Assembly: GCA_014843695.1 (NCBI GenBank) | Contig: CM026387.1 | Coordinates: forward strand, 66,119,416 to 66,183,415 | Source: Archivesica marissinica | Lineage: Eukaryota; Mollusca; Bivalvia; Venerida; Vesicomyidae | Length of the DNA: 64,000 nt | Direction of reading: 5' to 3' | Shown here: positions 27,906 through 39,954 of the stretch, one piece after another | Numbering within the stretch: the stretch's first letter is position 1 | Layout: every line of letters starts with the position of its first letter | Notes under the pieces: model-generated | What the model was told of the DNA's origin: nothing | The model's database searches: none | The model's input: the letters and a program-made list of their open reading frames with translations, nothing else | Made by a program: the position numbers and the translations under genes

Positions 27906-28911
27906 TTGTGTTGTATTATTGAAAGACACAACGTTTTGCTTACAGTATCACAAGCACTGCCAGGGAATGTTTTACCTGCTTATATTAATGTTCATGTTTT
28001 GATTGTTGTAATATACAAACAAAAGTGTGATTTCAATACTCGTGAGAATGAGAGAGAGATGACTATATATACCGTAACTAGTCGCAGCAGAATGTGATTG
28101 TGTGTAGATAATGTATCTCCTATAACTGTTTCGTCTTCTAATAGAATATATGGCGGGCAGGGAACAAGTAGAAAATGTAACCACAGTGCAATAAATGTAA
28201 AGATGCTGAAAGCTTTTGATGAAAGCTTCGTATAACACTTGTTTGATGCCTGCAGAATATAATATATATATAGGTATATAGATAGATGGATTCAGGAGTA
28301 GTCTGGATCGTATTGAAATGCAACAAGGTGCTATCTGCATAGGAAACGGAATTGTAGGAAAGTTGTGTTATTAGATCCGGACATGTTCATAGATCAAATG
28401 TTAAGTTTAATGTAAAGATTCTGCTTGGTATATTTAATTTAATTATCACTGTTTAAAACTATGTTATGTGGGATATTGTATAGGAAGCATAGCATTGATT
28501 AGTGTAGGCCGTGACAGAGGGTGTTTACCGTAATACCGAAAGCCATGACCGAGGGTGTTTAATACTGAAGGGCGTGACAATTAGACATACATACATTAGA
28601 TTATGTTTGGTGTAATAAAATACCTGTACATCGTAATTCACTTTTGTTAAAATATGAAGTTATTTGTTGAGAATCACATGGTTTATCGTGTACTTGTTGT
28701 CTCGGCCACTTTAGTTGACAGTGAGACTAAGCAGTGACCTGCCCGGCCGTGCCGTCTACAATTACATATTTACATATACCTTAAAAAAACATGATAACTT
28801 GCATACCTTTTCTAGAGGATGTTGCCTACCCCTTACAAAACAAAGTCCACCCACAAGATTGACCTTTAAATTTGGAGAAAAATAGTCTGATTTCAGGAAT
28901 TATTTGAATCT
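27906..28911. other. Non-coding spacer, nothing recognised
   Basis: AT-rich. A short imperfect repeat containing GTGACAGAGGGTGTTTA lies near 28510-28590. No gene signal was seen. Confidence 0.4.
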
Positions 28912-29152
28912 TTAACCCTTTCAACACCACAGACCTCAAAATAGGCTTACAAAAAGTGTAGATCCAGATGAGCCGGCTCGTGACGAGCCGTCTCATCAGG
29001 ATCTGCACTTTTTGCCAGTGATATGACTATTTTTAGACATAATTACCCATTTTGATAAATGAATGTGTCCAAATGTGATTTTCTGATTCATTTATTGGTT
29101 TATGAATATCATGGACCAGTCCATGTGAGTTACTTGGTGTTGAAAGGGTTAA
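28912..29152. mobile_element. piggyBac-like MITE PB2, intact ends
   Basis: TTAACCCTTTCAACAC on the left and its exact inverse GTGTTGAAAGGGTTAA on the right give TTAA target sites with 12-bp perfect CCC...GGG termini. Inside is a hairpin around GAGCCGGCTCGTGACGAGCC. Confidence 0.88.
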
Positions 29153-29639
29153 GATTCAGCCTATTGTATGACTAGTTGTGCCACATAAATAAGACTTCTC
29201 CCTCTGTGTAGACTCGCATTGAATATCGTGTATTGATCTGGGATATATATTCAGAACTGTGTTTGTGATCTGTAAAACACAAATCCAACAACAGGTATCC
29301 TGTATTTGTAGTAACTTGATGGATAGTAGTATGTGATGGTGTATATATTGTTATCATAGTTATATTATTATTATTGGTGAGTTGAGACGACAGCGTTATT
29401 CTTGTTTAATGTTCAGCTGTCTCGTATTTCTGTTTTAAATATGTCAGTGCATCAATTGAGTGGTCGGGTATGTAGAAATGTTGGTTGTTTATTGGTAAAA
29501 TATATATGTTTATATATTCAATATATTATGTTTACAAATTATGTTTTAATGTTGTTTTCAGGATTAATGTTTATTCATATCTCCTGGAAAAAAAAGAATT
29601 TTAAATTAAATTGTTTATAGTTCGAGAAGTTAGCAAGTC

Positions 29640-29985
29640 ACTTTCTTTTATGCTTTCCAGTGAATGATAGACTTTTCTCAGTGAAAGAAAACTCCATCTT
29701 GTACCACTTTAATACTGTGAAAGATGGCATTTTCTCTGTCACTGGTTGCATTTCGTATTCCTGCGTGGCTAGATGTACTTTTGTATATTAGCTATTTTCT
29801 GTCTATCATGAACAGTTAATTACCGGTAGTGAGTAATATATTCTAATAAAAAAAATGACGGGCATTCTTATTACGGGCATTCACACTAACGGAAGTGGTT
29901 GTGCGGTTGGGTATTGGAGTGCAATGAGGCTCCCGACAGGGGCAGTAAAGTGAATAAAATTTGAAAATAAATATTATATTGGCCA
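29640..29985. repeat. Dispersed repeat, paralogue of ~60500-60985
   Basis: Shares ordered blocks with the right-end region: TGGCATTTTCT, TGTTTCGTATTCCT-like, GATGTACTTTTGTATATTAG versus GATGCACTTTTATATGTTAA, and GGTTGTGCGGTTGGGTATTG versus GGTTGTGCGGTTGTGTATTG. An old mobile-element copy is likely. Confidence 0.55.
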
Positions 29986-30011
29986 AAATCATTAGGGAAT
30001 CATGAAAGGGG

Positions 30012-30125
30012 ATTTGTGTATATTAGTGTAAGATAAGATTTTATTTTGTCTCGTGATCACCGAAATATGTATTGTAGTGATCACTCGATGAAATAAAATC
30101 CTATATTACACTAATACACACAAAT
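30012..30125. mobile_element. Foldback element
   Basis: ATTTGTGTATATTAGTGTAA and GATAAGATTTTATTTTGTC pair with the right arm CGATGAAATAAAATCCTATA, TTACACTAATACACACAAAT. The central palindrome has GTGATCAC motifs. A solo right arm occurs at 54337-54382. Confidence 0.7.
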
Positions 30126-30332
30126 AGCCTCTGTCATCACAACAGACAGTTGCTAGATAATTGTGAACATACCTCCTGTATGGCCCAATCAAGGACATGT
30201 TATAGCAATGTGCATGTCAGATATGTACATGAATCCTATATGATGCCTGCTGAAACCCCATTGCTGATAGTCGAGTGTAGCATTTCCTGTGACATTGTAG
30301 AATATTTGAATCTTGTTTCACCAGCAACATTG

Positions 30333-30556
30333 TTAACCCTTTCAACACTACATACCTCTAAATAGGCTTACAAATAGTGTAGATCCAGATGAGCCTGCTC
30401 GCATGAGCTGTCTCATCAGGATCTGCACTTTTTGCCAGTAATATTACTATTTTTAGACAAATTTACCCATTTTCATAAATGAACTGGTCCAAATGTAATT
30501 TTCTTATTAATTTATTGGTCTAAAAATATCATGCACCAGTCCATTTCAGTTACTTG
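30333..30556 (+). mobile_element. piggyBac-like MITE PB2 copy, right end lost
   Basis: Left end TTAACCCTTTCAACAC and the PB2 body are present. The sequence breaks at CAGTTACTTGG, where a SINE-D fragment begins. Confidence 0.82.
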
Positions 30557-30672
30557 GGTCTCTGTCTGTATCATTGCACTATCCTCAAAAATCTAAAATG
30601 ACTAAATCTCTTCAGAAGGAGTCGCTCATATGGACAACCAGTAGCGACGATAAATAAACGTAAAACACATAC
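30557..30672 (+). mobile_element. SINE-D 3' fragment (copy 2)
   Basis: GTCTCTGTCTGTATCATTGC, then ATCTAAAATGACTAAATCTC, and the tail GTAGCGACGATAAATAAACG. Head and body are missing. Confidence 0.88.
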
Positions 30673-31146
30673 CATGAATATGTTTTGGAATTACAGAACA
30701 ATATGTGAACATTGCTTGCATGCCAGTAATTTCCCCCCAATCATTTATATCCAGTGATCCCTTCCCCTAACTAGTCCTGGTATCGCATGTCAGGTCGCTT
30801 GACAATTTAACAAGATAAATTTGTCATAAAAAGAATGTGCCAAATGAATGGGTAATGTCAGTTTCAATGTTGAGTTGGAGCAATACTGTAGGAAGGCCCC
30901 TCCCCATTTCAGATATGGAAGAACCCCGGTGACACTGCAGAAGTCTACAGGTGTATGTAAAAGATGAAATTGTTAAAATGTGTCATAATCTTGTCATGGT
31001 TCATCGTCCTTGGAATGCAAAGGTACAATTGGTCTCAATATTGCTATCTTTCTCGTAAATTTAAACTACTGCGCCCACCACACTATGCCAAAATGTGAGA
31101 ACAATTGTACCTTTTTTTGCAAGAATCAATCTAAAATGAGTGGATT
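30673..31146. other. Non-coding spacer, nothing recognised
   Basis: No element or coding signal was recognised in this stretch. Confidence 0.4.
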
Positions 31147-31147
31147 G

Positions 31148-31392
31148 GTCTCTGTGGCAGAGTGGTTATAGTTGTTGACTTCACGTCACCACTAGGTTCG
31201 AATTCCACTGGGGGTGTTCAATTCTTTAATGTGAGCAAGTTAGGTAGGTTAGTGGTTCTACCCGTCTGTCTGTGCCTGAAATACTGCTCGGAGGGGTATC
31301 CGGGGTCCACCTCCACCAATAATAGTTGGAGAAGCACTATATGACCTAAGCCTGTTGGTGAGACGATAAACCCAAAACACAAACAAACAAAT
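31148..31392 (+). mobile_element. SINE-E copy 2
   Basis: Head GTCTCTGTGGCAGAGTGGTT with B box AGGTTCGAATTCC, body TATCCGGGGTCCACCTCCAC, and tail AACACAAACAAACAAA. Confidence 0.85.
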
Positions 31393-31407
31393 CTAAAATG
31401 AAACAAA

Positions 31408-32385
31408 TTTGGAACCATTGGTAGGGTAATTCTTGTTTTTGGAACCATTGGTAGGGTAATTCTTGTTTTTGGAACCATTGGTAGGGTAATTCTTGTTTTT
31501 GGAACCATTGGTAGGGTAATTCTTGTTTTTGGAACCATTGGTAGGGTAATTCTTGTTTTTGGAACCATCGGTAGGGTAATTCTTGTTTTTGGAACCATCG
31601 GTAGGGTAATTCTTGTTTTTGGAACCATTGGTAGGGTAATTCTTGTTTTTGGAACCATTGGTAGGGTAATTCTTGTTTTTGGAACCATGGTAGGGTAATT
31701 CTTGTTTTTGGAACCATTGGTAGGGTAATTCTTGTTTTTGGAACCATCTGGTAGGGTAATTCTTGTTTTTGGAACCATTGGTAGGGTAATTCTTGTTTTT
31801 GGAACCATTGGTAGGGTAATTCTTGTTTTTGGAACCATTGGTAGGGTAATTCTTGTTTTTGGAACCATGGTAGGGTAATTCTTGTTTTTGGAACCATTGG
31901 TAGGGTAATTCTTTTTTTGGAACCATTGGTAGGGTAATTCTTGTTTTTGGAACCATTGGTAGGGTAATTCTTGTTTTTGGAACCATTGGTAGGGTAATTC
32001 TTGTTTTTGGAACCATTGGTAGGGTAATTCTTGTTTTTGGAACCATTGTTAGGGTAATTCTTGTTTTTGGAACCATTGGTAGGGTAATTCTTGTTTTTGG
32101 AACCATTGGTAGGGTAATTCTTGTTTTTGGAACCATTGGTAGGGTAATTCTTGTTTTTGGAACCATTGGTAGGGTAATTCTTGTTTTTGGAACCATTGGT
32201 AGGGTAATTCTTGTTTTTGGAACCATTGTTAGGGTAATTCTTGTTTTTGGAACCATTGGTAGGGTAATTCTTGTTTTTGGAACCATTGGTAGGGTAATTC
32301 TTGTTTTTGGAACCATTGGTAGGGTAATTCTTGTTTTTTAGGTAATTCTTGTTTTTTAGGTAATTCTTGTTTTTGGAACCATTGT
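31408..32385 (+). repeat. 30-bp array (~32 copies)
   Basis: The unit is GGAACCATTGGTAGGGTAAT, TCTTGTTTTT. Rare one-base indels shift between frames. The 10-codon period makes long minus-strand open frames rich in VPKTRITLPM; these are not genes. The array decays at the right end to GGTAATTCTTGTTTTTTA units. Confidence 0.97.
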
Positions 32386-32656
32386 TTTAGTGGAATATGT
32401 TACCTTTTCCTAAAATCATATTTTGTACTTGATTTAGCTCTAAGAATAACTTATGTTTGCTTTGTTGTGTTGATTTTGCAGGCCTACTCCAGTCAAACTG
32501 ATTTGTTTCTACTTATCGCAGTGGTATTTGAGATATTTTTACTTTTGTATTATTGTTTTTTGTCATTTATTATATTGCTATATAGTTTATGTGGGAGTAA
32601 AATATTAAATTATGTTGAATCTATCATATCTTTTAGTTTGTTTTATCTTTTATATT

Positions 32657-32902
32657 TCCGCCTCCGTGGTCGAGTGGTTAAGGTCGCTGACTTGTATACC
32701 ACTGTAACCTATCATCACTGATGGTCACGGGTTCGAGCCCCGCTCATTTATATGAAAAAGTTGGCAGTTTCTTACGGAGGTTGGTGCACCCAAGTACTGG
32801 TTAACAGCTGGAGCCTGCCCAGGAAAGGTGTTGTTAGGTAAACTGCCTGCCGGCGATATAGCCCAAAATGGTGCTGATGCAGGCGTAACACCCGAAATAT
32901 AA
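32657..32902 (+). mobile_element. SINE-A copy 3, with target-site duplication
   Basis: Head CGCCTCCGTGGTCGAGTGGT, B box GGGTTCGAGCCCCG, and the body to CCCGAAATAT. The direct repeat TTATCTTTTATATT lies at 32643-32656 and 32903-32916. Confidence 0.93.
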
Positions 32903-33029
32903 TTATCTTTTATATTGTGTTATCTCCTCTAAAATCCGAATGCATTTTCTGAAATACTCAATAGGTTAGTCTATGTTTAAACTTTGAGGTGAAGCAAATG
33001 TTGTGTTGATGGACAATTTAAGTTGTCAG

Positions 33030-33184
33030 TCCGCCTCCGTTGTCGAGTGGTTTAAGATTGGTGATTTGTATACCACTGAAACCTATCATCACTGATGGCC
33101 ACGTGTTCGAGCAGTTTCTTACAGAGGTTGTTGCGCCAACTACTGGTTAACCACTGGAGCATGCACAGCAAAGGTGTTGTTACG
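33030..33184 (+). mobile_element. SINE-A copy 4, degraded
   Basis: GTCCGCCTCCGTTGTCGAGT and the anticodon-region TTGTATACCACTG are clear. The B-box flank is deleted and the body ends at AAGGTGTTGTTA. Confidence 0.8.
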
Positions 33185-33451
33185 TACCAAGGTTAGTCTT
33201 ATCTGGTGAAATGTCCATCCAAAGTGAGGCTGTTGAGTAGACTTTATATAAGGGTAGCTTGTCATTTGAAGCAATTGTCGACAAAACGAGACAATGTTCC
33301 ACCCCAGGGCAGCTATCCGGGAATATATATTTTTGACCTCCCAAACTACTTGCTCACTGTTTAGAACATACAAGTCACTCTTATCTGCAATGCAAGAGAG
33401 TCGTCATTCTGAAGATATCTTTCTCTCATAATACCAAGCCACATTATGCAA

Positions 33452-33686
33452 CAAATGCGCCCCAGCACACCACAGGGAAATGTACTGAAGTGAAGAGTAA
33501 ATGCGCCCCAGCACACCACGGGGAAATGTACTGAAGTGAAGAGTAAATGCGCCCCAGCACACCACAGGAAAATGTACTGAAGTGAAGAGTAAATGCGCCC
33601 CAGCACACCACGGGGAAATGTACTGAAGTGAAGAGTAAATGCGCCCCAGCACACCACGGGGAAATGTACTGAAGTGAAGAGTAAAT
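33452..33686 (+). repeat. 46-bp array (five copies)
   Basis: AAATGCGCCCCAGCACACCA, CGGGGAAATGTACTGAAGTG, AAGAGT at a 46-bp period. It ends next to SINE-B copy 4. Confidence 0.94.
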
Positions 33687-33705
33687 AATTGGATAAATAC
33701 AACTC

Positions 33706-33960
33706 GGCTCTAGTTTATACCAATTTATTATAGCTCGATTGCGAAACAATTTCTTACAACTTATATTAATCACTCTCGAGACCTCATTCCTGACGGAATA
33801 CATCGCCACGAGAGAGAGAGAGAGAGAGAGAGAAAGGGAGATGGAGAGAAGAGAGAGAGGGAGAGGGAGAGAGAGACGAGAGAGAGAGAGAGGGGAGAGA
33901 GAGGCAATGTGGAATTTAAATGCCTTGCCTAAAGGCACAATGGTAACGGCTCCAGCGGCT
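33706..33960 (-). mobile_element. SINE-B copy 4 with an expanded GA tract
   Basis: Tail ATAGCTCGATTGCGAAACAA and body CTCATTCCTGACGGAATACA. The family's GAGAGAGA motif has grown into a ~95-bp GA-rich tract (33809-33902). The head is lost after GGCTCCAGCGG. Confidence 0.88.
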
Positions 33961-34427
33961 CTGCCCATCAATACTAGGAATGGTATCCTTTGGGTATGAT
34001 TTAATCAAATGAAATGGGGTGATAATTCTGTATGTACAGCACAGAGAGTTATGATTCTTCCGCTCAGTTTCGAGTTGCACTTGATTTCATTTTGAATTTT
34101 CCTAGTCATGTCTCGGAAATGTAACGGACATAATCAGTATTATGTTCCGTTCCGTTCTACGACGTGAGATGGAATAAGCTGACATATGATTCATTGTTCA
34201 AAGGGGAGGGCACTCGCTAATGTTGGTAACACGTGTTGCCCAACCCATTTGCTTATAGAGTTTATTCTTACAGTGTTCAAGTATAAGAATAACATTACAG
34301 TTGTATCATTTTGCTTATATATTTATCATTGTTTATATTTGTAATTGTATTGTATATAAACAAGCAATACAATATGATTAAACTATAGTTCAAAGAATAG
34401 AACACGCGAAGAATACTAGCACATTAG

Positions 34428-34664
34428 TTTATACACATTTATTTTAGCTCGATTGCGAAACAAGTTCTTATAACTTATATTAATCACTCTCGAGACCTCA
34501 TTCCTGATGGAATCCATCGCCACGAGGGAGAGAGAGAAGAGGAATGCGGAATTTAAATGCCTTGCCTAAGGGCACACTCGTAACGGCTCCAGTGGGGCTC
34601 GAACTCCGAGCCTTTTCGCACATGAAGCAAACGCGCTACCACTGAGCTATCACGACTTCCATAT
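34428..34664 (-). mobile_element. SINE-B copy 5, full length
   Basis: Tail, body and head are all present; the head reads (reversed) CTACCACTGAGCTATCACGA, with B box GGGCTCGAACTCCG. This is a good reference copy of the family. Confidence 0.92.
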
Positions 34665-34739
34665 AATACTAGCACACTCACAGTCGGACTAATGTTTACA
34701 CAAATTAGTGACTAACTTTTGCGCATTATATTTCCATTA

Positions 34740-34855
34740 AGATGCTGACCTACGTGACCAGGTTAGATGAAAGAATCAATTTACTCCAACTAAGAGCTAC
34801 TCATGAAACATCCGATATTGAGGAGGTTGAAAAAGATGTTTATTCCAAGATAGTG
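34740..34855 (+). other. Coding-like fragment cut by SINE-D
   Basis: An open frame encodes MLTYVTRLDERINLLQLRAT then HETSDIEEVEKDVYSKI. The hydrophilic helical composition is unlike the surrounding DNA. At 34852-34855 it runs into reversed SINE-D. No family is recognised. It could be an exon fragment of a dead gene or of a transposon. Confidence 0.3.
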
Positions 34856-35098
34856 TGTGTTTTACGTTTATTTATCGTCGCTACCGGTTGCCCATATGAG
34901 CGACGCCTCCTGAAGATATTAGTCATTTTAGATTTTGGAGGATAGTGCAATGATACAGACAGAGACCCATTCCAGAGTCCCCTCTGGTTCTTTTACGTGC
35001 ACGATGTAAACCACCGACACGAGACCTTGGCTTAAAGTCCCATCTGAAATATTGTTAATTTTATTAGGGTTAGACGAGGGATCGAACCTGCGATTGTA
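34852..35098 (-). mobile_element. SINE-D copy 3
   Basis: Reversed tail GTTTTACGTTTATTTATCGT, body GACGCCTCCTGAAGATATTA, and B-box region GAGGGATCGAACCTGCGAT. The 5' part of the head is missing. Confidence 0.9.
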
Positions 35099-35200
35099 AG
35101 TTATTCGTGGTCTAGTGAATAGTTTATCAGACTTGTAATCTTATTGTCTTTGTGTGGTGTAGGTTCGAATCATACTTTTCAAATAACGGTTTTTGTTTTA
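35098..35200 (+). repeat. Degenerate tRNA-like sequence
   Basis: A-box-like TGGTCTAGTGAATAG and B box AGGTTCGAATCAT, with GTTATT and AATAAC able to pair as an acceptor stem. Spacing is too long for a clean tRNA, so a tRNA-derived SINE head is more likely than a working gene. Confidence 0.4.
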
Positions 35201-35227
35201 TATATTTAGATATAATTCTTTATTTCT

Positions 35228-35870
35228 TTATGTGTACATGTCATGACATATATACAAATGTTCATTAAATGCACTGTCAGTGTCTGAGTAGTCATCCTGC
35301 TCACTTGCGGTATCTGTTCCCTCTTCATCAGTAACCTCAATAATGAACCGTTCACAAGCTTGTTCCACTGTAATGTCGGTCATGCGAAATCGCTACTCTG
35401 CCTCTCTTGCATGCCTGCAGCAGTTCTCCCATTCAGACGGTGTAACACTATTAATTGCCTCTTGAGACAATGCCATGACGTCCTTCATCTTGAATGTCAG
35501 ATTTGCAGATGCTGCACGTCTCTTCACAATTGCCTAAATCAATTCAATTGCGTTCAATTCCGCATGGTATTGCGGAAGACGAAGACATGTGTGGCCAAAC
35601 TGTTCCAGTGTGGAATCTAGACGATACGTTGGAGCCGGTTTGTTCCTCTTACATAATTCTATCAGTTCTGGCTTCCACATCTGTTCTGTATATGGAATGT
35701 TGAGTCATTGAAGCCACGCCTGTATCTCAGTTTTACTAGAACTCTGGGTTGGGCATTTATCATCCTGAATGTTTATGATACGGCGCATTATCTACACTCA
35801 ATACTGAATTGGCTGGCAAGTTCTGAATCAGCTGTTCGTTTAACCACTTGTTGAAATCCCGCCAATTCCA
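35228..35870 (-). pseudogene. Broken DDE transposase (IS630/Tc1-mariner superfamily, DDE_3-like)
   Basis: Reading the minus strand from 35870 gives WNWRDFNKWL, then SVDNAPYHKHSG, the classic second-Asp block of this fold. A one-base frameshift follows. Next comes PAPTYRLDSTLEQFGHTCLR, then AELNAIELI, the block with the third acidic residue (usual motif N-P-I-E, here N-A-I-E). A helical C-terminus with TFKMKDVMAL and VTPSEWENC ends in an acidic tail and TAA at 35228. There are in-frame stops after WLQ, after NAIELI and after AREAE. The N-terminal DNA-binding part and first Asp are missing; a tRNA-like SINE abuts the break. It is a dead remnant of an autonomous transposon. Confidence 0.82.
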
Positions 35871-35875
35871 GGTAA

Positions 35876-35985
35876 AAAAAAATTAATAAATGGCGCATCG
35901 TCCAGGATTCGATCCAGGAACGCAATATTACAGCGCACATATTTTATCCAATAGACCACATAGCTACTTGCAACCTTCTTGCGAT
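35876..35985 (-). mobile_element. tRNA-derived SINE head
   Basis: Reversed A box (TGGTCTATTGGATAA) and B box (GGATCGAATCC), followed downstream by a T/A homopolymer at 35873-35885. It sits at the break point of the transposase pseudogene. Confidence 0.55.
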
Positions 35986-36112
35986 ATTAGATATAAATCG
36001 TACCCCATGTCCACCCCAATTCCCTATTTCATTGTTATGTGTTAATCCAGTATTGGTAAATAAAGGCCACAGTTATCGCGTTTTATAAAAAATAAATATA
36101 CCAATACACATG

Positions 36113-36443
36113 TCCGCCTCCGTAGTCGAGTGGTTACGGTCGCTGACTTGTATACCACTTTAACATATCATCACTGATGGTCATGGGTTTTGAGCCCCGC
36201 TCAGACCGTGTCTATTTATATGAAACAGCTGGCAGTATGGTGCACCAAATACTGGTTAACCGCTGGAGCATGCCCAAGAAACTGTTGTTAGGTCGACATA
36301 GCCCAAAATGGTGCTGATGAAGGCGTAAAACCCAAACAAACAAACAAACAAACAAACAAACAAACAAACAAACAAACAAACAAAACAAACACACAAAACA
36401 AACAAACAAACAAACACACAAACAAACAAACACACAACAACAA
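36113..36443 (+). mobile_element. SINE-A copy 5 with a long CAAA tail
   Basis: Head GTCCGCCTCCGTAGTCGAGT and body to AAGGCGTAAAACCC, then a ~110-bp (CAAA)n tail from 36331 with CACA interruptions. Confidence 0.92.
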
Positions 36444-36689
36444 CAACAACAGAGTTACACCATTAAATATACACGCACAATGTTGTAGACTGTAGCAAAC
36501 AACATCATAAACAAATCAGGTATTTCGATTGACATACAAAACTCACATACATTCAATGGCCCTTGTATGTGTTTGTTAATATGATCATCAACAACTACTT
36601 CAGGTGATGACCTCGACCAAGTTAATTAATTTGTCTAGAGACATAGCAGTCACTTTTCCTGTGACTGCGACGGTTCCGTTAACGCTTGA

Positions 36690-36870
36690 ATATTAATAAT
36701 GACACCAAAAATAAACTCTGCACTTAGAGGTAAAATTGATATCCTTTTAGAAAAAAGACGTAGGCAAATTTGGTACCAAAATAGGCGAAATACTGGGTAA
36801 ATTGGCGCAATGTGTGAAGGATTATTTTCTTCACTCATGATAAAAGTGTTTGTATTATTATTTAAAGGGC
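36690..36870. repeat. Dispersed repeat, paralogue of 41205-41365
   Basis: Shared ordered blocks: TGACACCAAAAA, GCACTTAGAGGTAAAAT versus GCACTTGCCTTAGAAGTAAA, and GCAATGTGTGAAGGATTATT, TTCTTCA. The block at 37120-37200 (CCATAATTCTAAAAT) likewise matches 41888-41965, so the two regions are old copies of one unit with different SINE insertions. Confidence 0.65.
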
Positions 36871-36904
36871 CAGCCATTTCTGACTTATCAGACACCTCTT
36901 TTTA

Positions 36905-37102
36905 TGAACATAAATCATGAACAGTACTTTCCGAATACTATGCTTGTATGCGAGGCGCCAGGCTGGTAGGCAATCGTTAACCATTATTTAACTAGCTGGC
37001 GGATCACCAACCGGCCATATCAGAACGAACGCCTGACGAGGTTCGAACCGTCGACCATCCGCTCCGTAGGCGGACACCTTAACCACTAGGCCACGGAGAT
37101 GG
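36905..37102 (-). mobile_element. tRNA-Arg(ACG)-like SINE
   Basis: Reversed head CTCCGTGGCCTAGTGGTTAA, GGTGTCCGCCTACGGAGCGG, B box ACGGTTCGAACCTCG. The arm TCCGC/GCGGA closes a seven-base loop CTACGGA, so the anticodon position reads ACG. The acceptor stem does not close well, and a ~120-bp body follows. Only one copy was seen here. Confidence 0.6.
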
Positions 37103-37371
37103 TTTATAATAAATGAGATAGTAAAATCCATAATTCTAAAATTTGTAACGAAAGAGATACGCTCAATAGAAAACTGTACAGTTTTTTATTGTGTCAGTAT
37201 AGAAAACCGTCAATATAATGCTTTGGTAAGTTGCATATTGTTTCCATGGTAATGCCCTGCCCCCGAACAAGTCTCGACGATAAGAGTGAACTTGAATATT
37301 GGTAAATAATGGTCTGATGATTCGAAATATTTCACCCATAAAAAGTAAAAACATACCTGAAACACAATCAA

Positions 37372-37500
37372 CTATGTTACTTTGATTAGTTGCATGCTGT
37401 TTCTTGAAGTTGTTCCCTGCCACCGTAACAATATGTTACTTTGATTAGTTGCATACTGTTTCTAGAAGTTGTTCCCTGCCACCGTAACAATATGTTACTT
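37372..37500. repeat. 59-bp tandem duplication
   Basis: TATGTTACTTTGATTAGTTG, CAT(G/A)CTGTTTCT, GAAGTTGTTCCCTGCCACCG, TAACAA occurs twice, and a third partial start is at 37491. Confidence 0.9.
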
Positions 37501-38424
37501 TCTTTTATTTATGCAACTGGAAACACTGTTTTGTCGGAAATCCAGTGTTATGTCTAGTTGAATGAGACCGGATGTTAAATAATGTACCTTGCATAGTTAC
37601 GGCAGATTGACCTGTCATTTTAGGCTTCATTCGAATTTCAATAAGGCATAGTTGAGTATGGGTATATTTCTTACAATAACATGTATCCGTGCCTTATCTA
37701 TACTATATATATCCTATAACTGTAGCTAACACTGCACACATGTAAATGCTCGTTTGTCGCATTTGAATGGTCGAAGACGAATTATTTAAATGACTGACCG
37801 TAACAGACTGTGGGCGGACGTTTTTGTGTAGAAAAGAATCATTCCGCAATCGCACGTCGAACAAATCACGGAAGTCAGACAGGGTAAGTTCCTTGTGTCA
37901 ATTAACTGCTTTATTTGCGTCTCAATGGACCGTACTTTAAAATGAACGCCACTCCCCTGCCAATATTGCCATTTCAATGAACAATAATTTACAAGCAAAC
38001 ATTTTCCTGATATCAAGGCGACTTGTTTTAACTCTCTCATATAAATGCAATGTAAGCACATTCTCCGTTCTTTTAATTATATATTTGCTGAACAGCGGTC
38101 ACGGGGGCGTTGTCTGTGAAACTGTACCTTAAATTCATGTGTGTGTGTGGGGGGTATATCTACACGAAGGGTTATGGATTTCCCAGTACCGTAGCCAGAG
38201 GCAAATTTCAACCGAGGCAATCTATGTGGACCGGGGGCATGTTCTCCTTAAAATTGTTGGGGTATAGAAGCGATTCCCTGCGTTTTCTGATTTAATGAGT
38301 TTAGACGTATAATTATGTACTGACCTTTCAGCTCTCTAGCAGTCAACATTTTATACAGCAAATGGATATTATTTGCATTTTAGTTATTTAATTTTTCATA
38401 TTTTTTTTTTTTGGCTTTTGAAAA
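37501..38424. other. Non-coding spacer, nothing recognised
   Basis: No gene or known repeat was recognised; short open frames on both strands lack support. Confidence 0.4.
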
Positions 38425-38645
38425 ATTAACAGTCTTTCAGCTGGGACATTAAACCGAGGTCTCGTGTCGGTGCTGTACATCATGCACTTAAAAGAACCAG
38501 AGGAGACTCTGGAATGGGTCTATGTCTGTATCATTGCACTACCCTCCAACAATCTAAAACGACTAATCTCTTCAGGAGGCGTCGCTCATATGGGCAACCG
38601 GTAGCGACGATAAATAAACGCAAAACACACGCACACGCACACACA
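38425..38645 (+). mobile_element. SINE-D copy 4, head missing
   Basis: Starts AAATTAACAGTCTTTCAGCT; body CCGAGGTCTCGTGTCGGTGC; tail AGCGACGATAAATAAACGCA then a CACACG run. Confidence 0.9.
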
Positions 38646-38821
38646 TGTAAGCACATTGCGTTATTTGGATTAAATAATTGATTTTCAACCAGACCAAAGT
38701 GACAAACTAACATGCTTACGGTATTATATATTGTTGGGGGTGGACCATCGCCATCTTTGGTACATTACTATTTAGTATTTAAATATGTACATTATTAATT
38801 CTATGTTCGATCCCTAGACCG

Positions 38822-39760
<939 letters not shown>

Positions 39761-39761
39761 A

Positions 39762-39866
39762 CAGCATTTTATGAAACGAGTTTTGGAATTTGCTATTAAA
39801 CGAGCCCTTTAGTGAGGCGAGCTTAATAGCAAATTTTGAAAACGAGTTTCATAAAATATGTTATGC
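39762..39866. mobile_element. Foldback (palindromic) element
   Basis: ATTTTATGAAACGAGTTTTG, AATTTGCTATTAAACGAGCC pair with GGCGAGCTTAATAGCAAATT, TTGAAAACGAGTTTCATAAA. The ~100-bp near-perfect hairpin is probably a MITE core; outer ends are uncertain. Confidence 0.65.
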
Positions 39867-39954
39867 TATCACCACGAGTGTAACATCCTTTTTATCACAT
39901 TACCACAATAACAAAAACCAGATCTTGGAAAATAAAATTCTCTTTGCACATATC

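Noticed and set aside
31218..32316. Long minus-strand open frames (up to 307 codons) of VPKTRITLPM-type repeats
   Set aside because: They are produced by a 30-bp minisatellite. Three frames are open in turn and there is no unique coding sequence or splice signal.
37163..38061. Minus-strand frames of 86 and 91 codons
   Set aside because: One lies partly over a 59-bp tandem duplication. Neither has splice signals or recognisable motifs.
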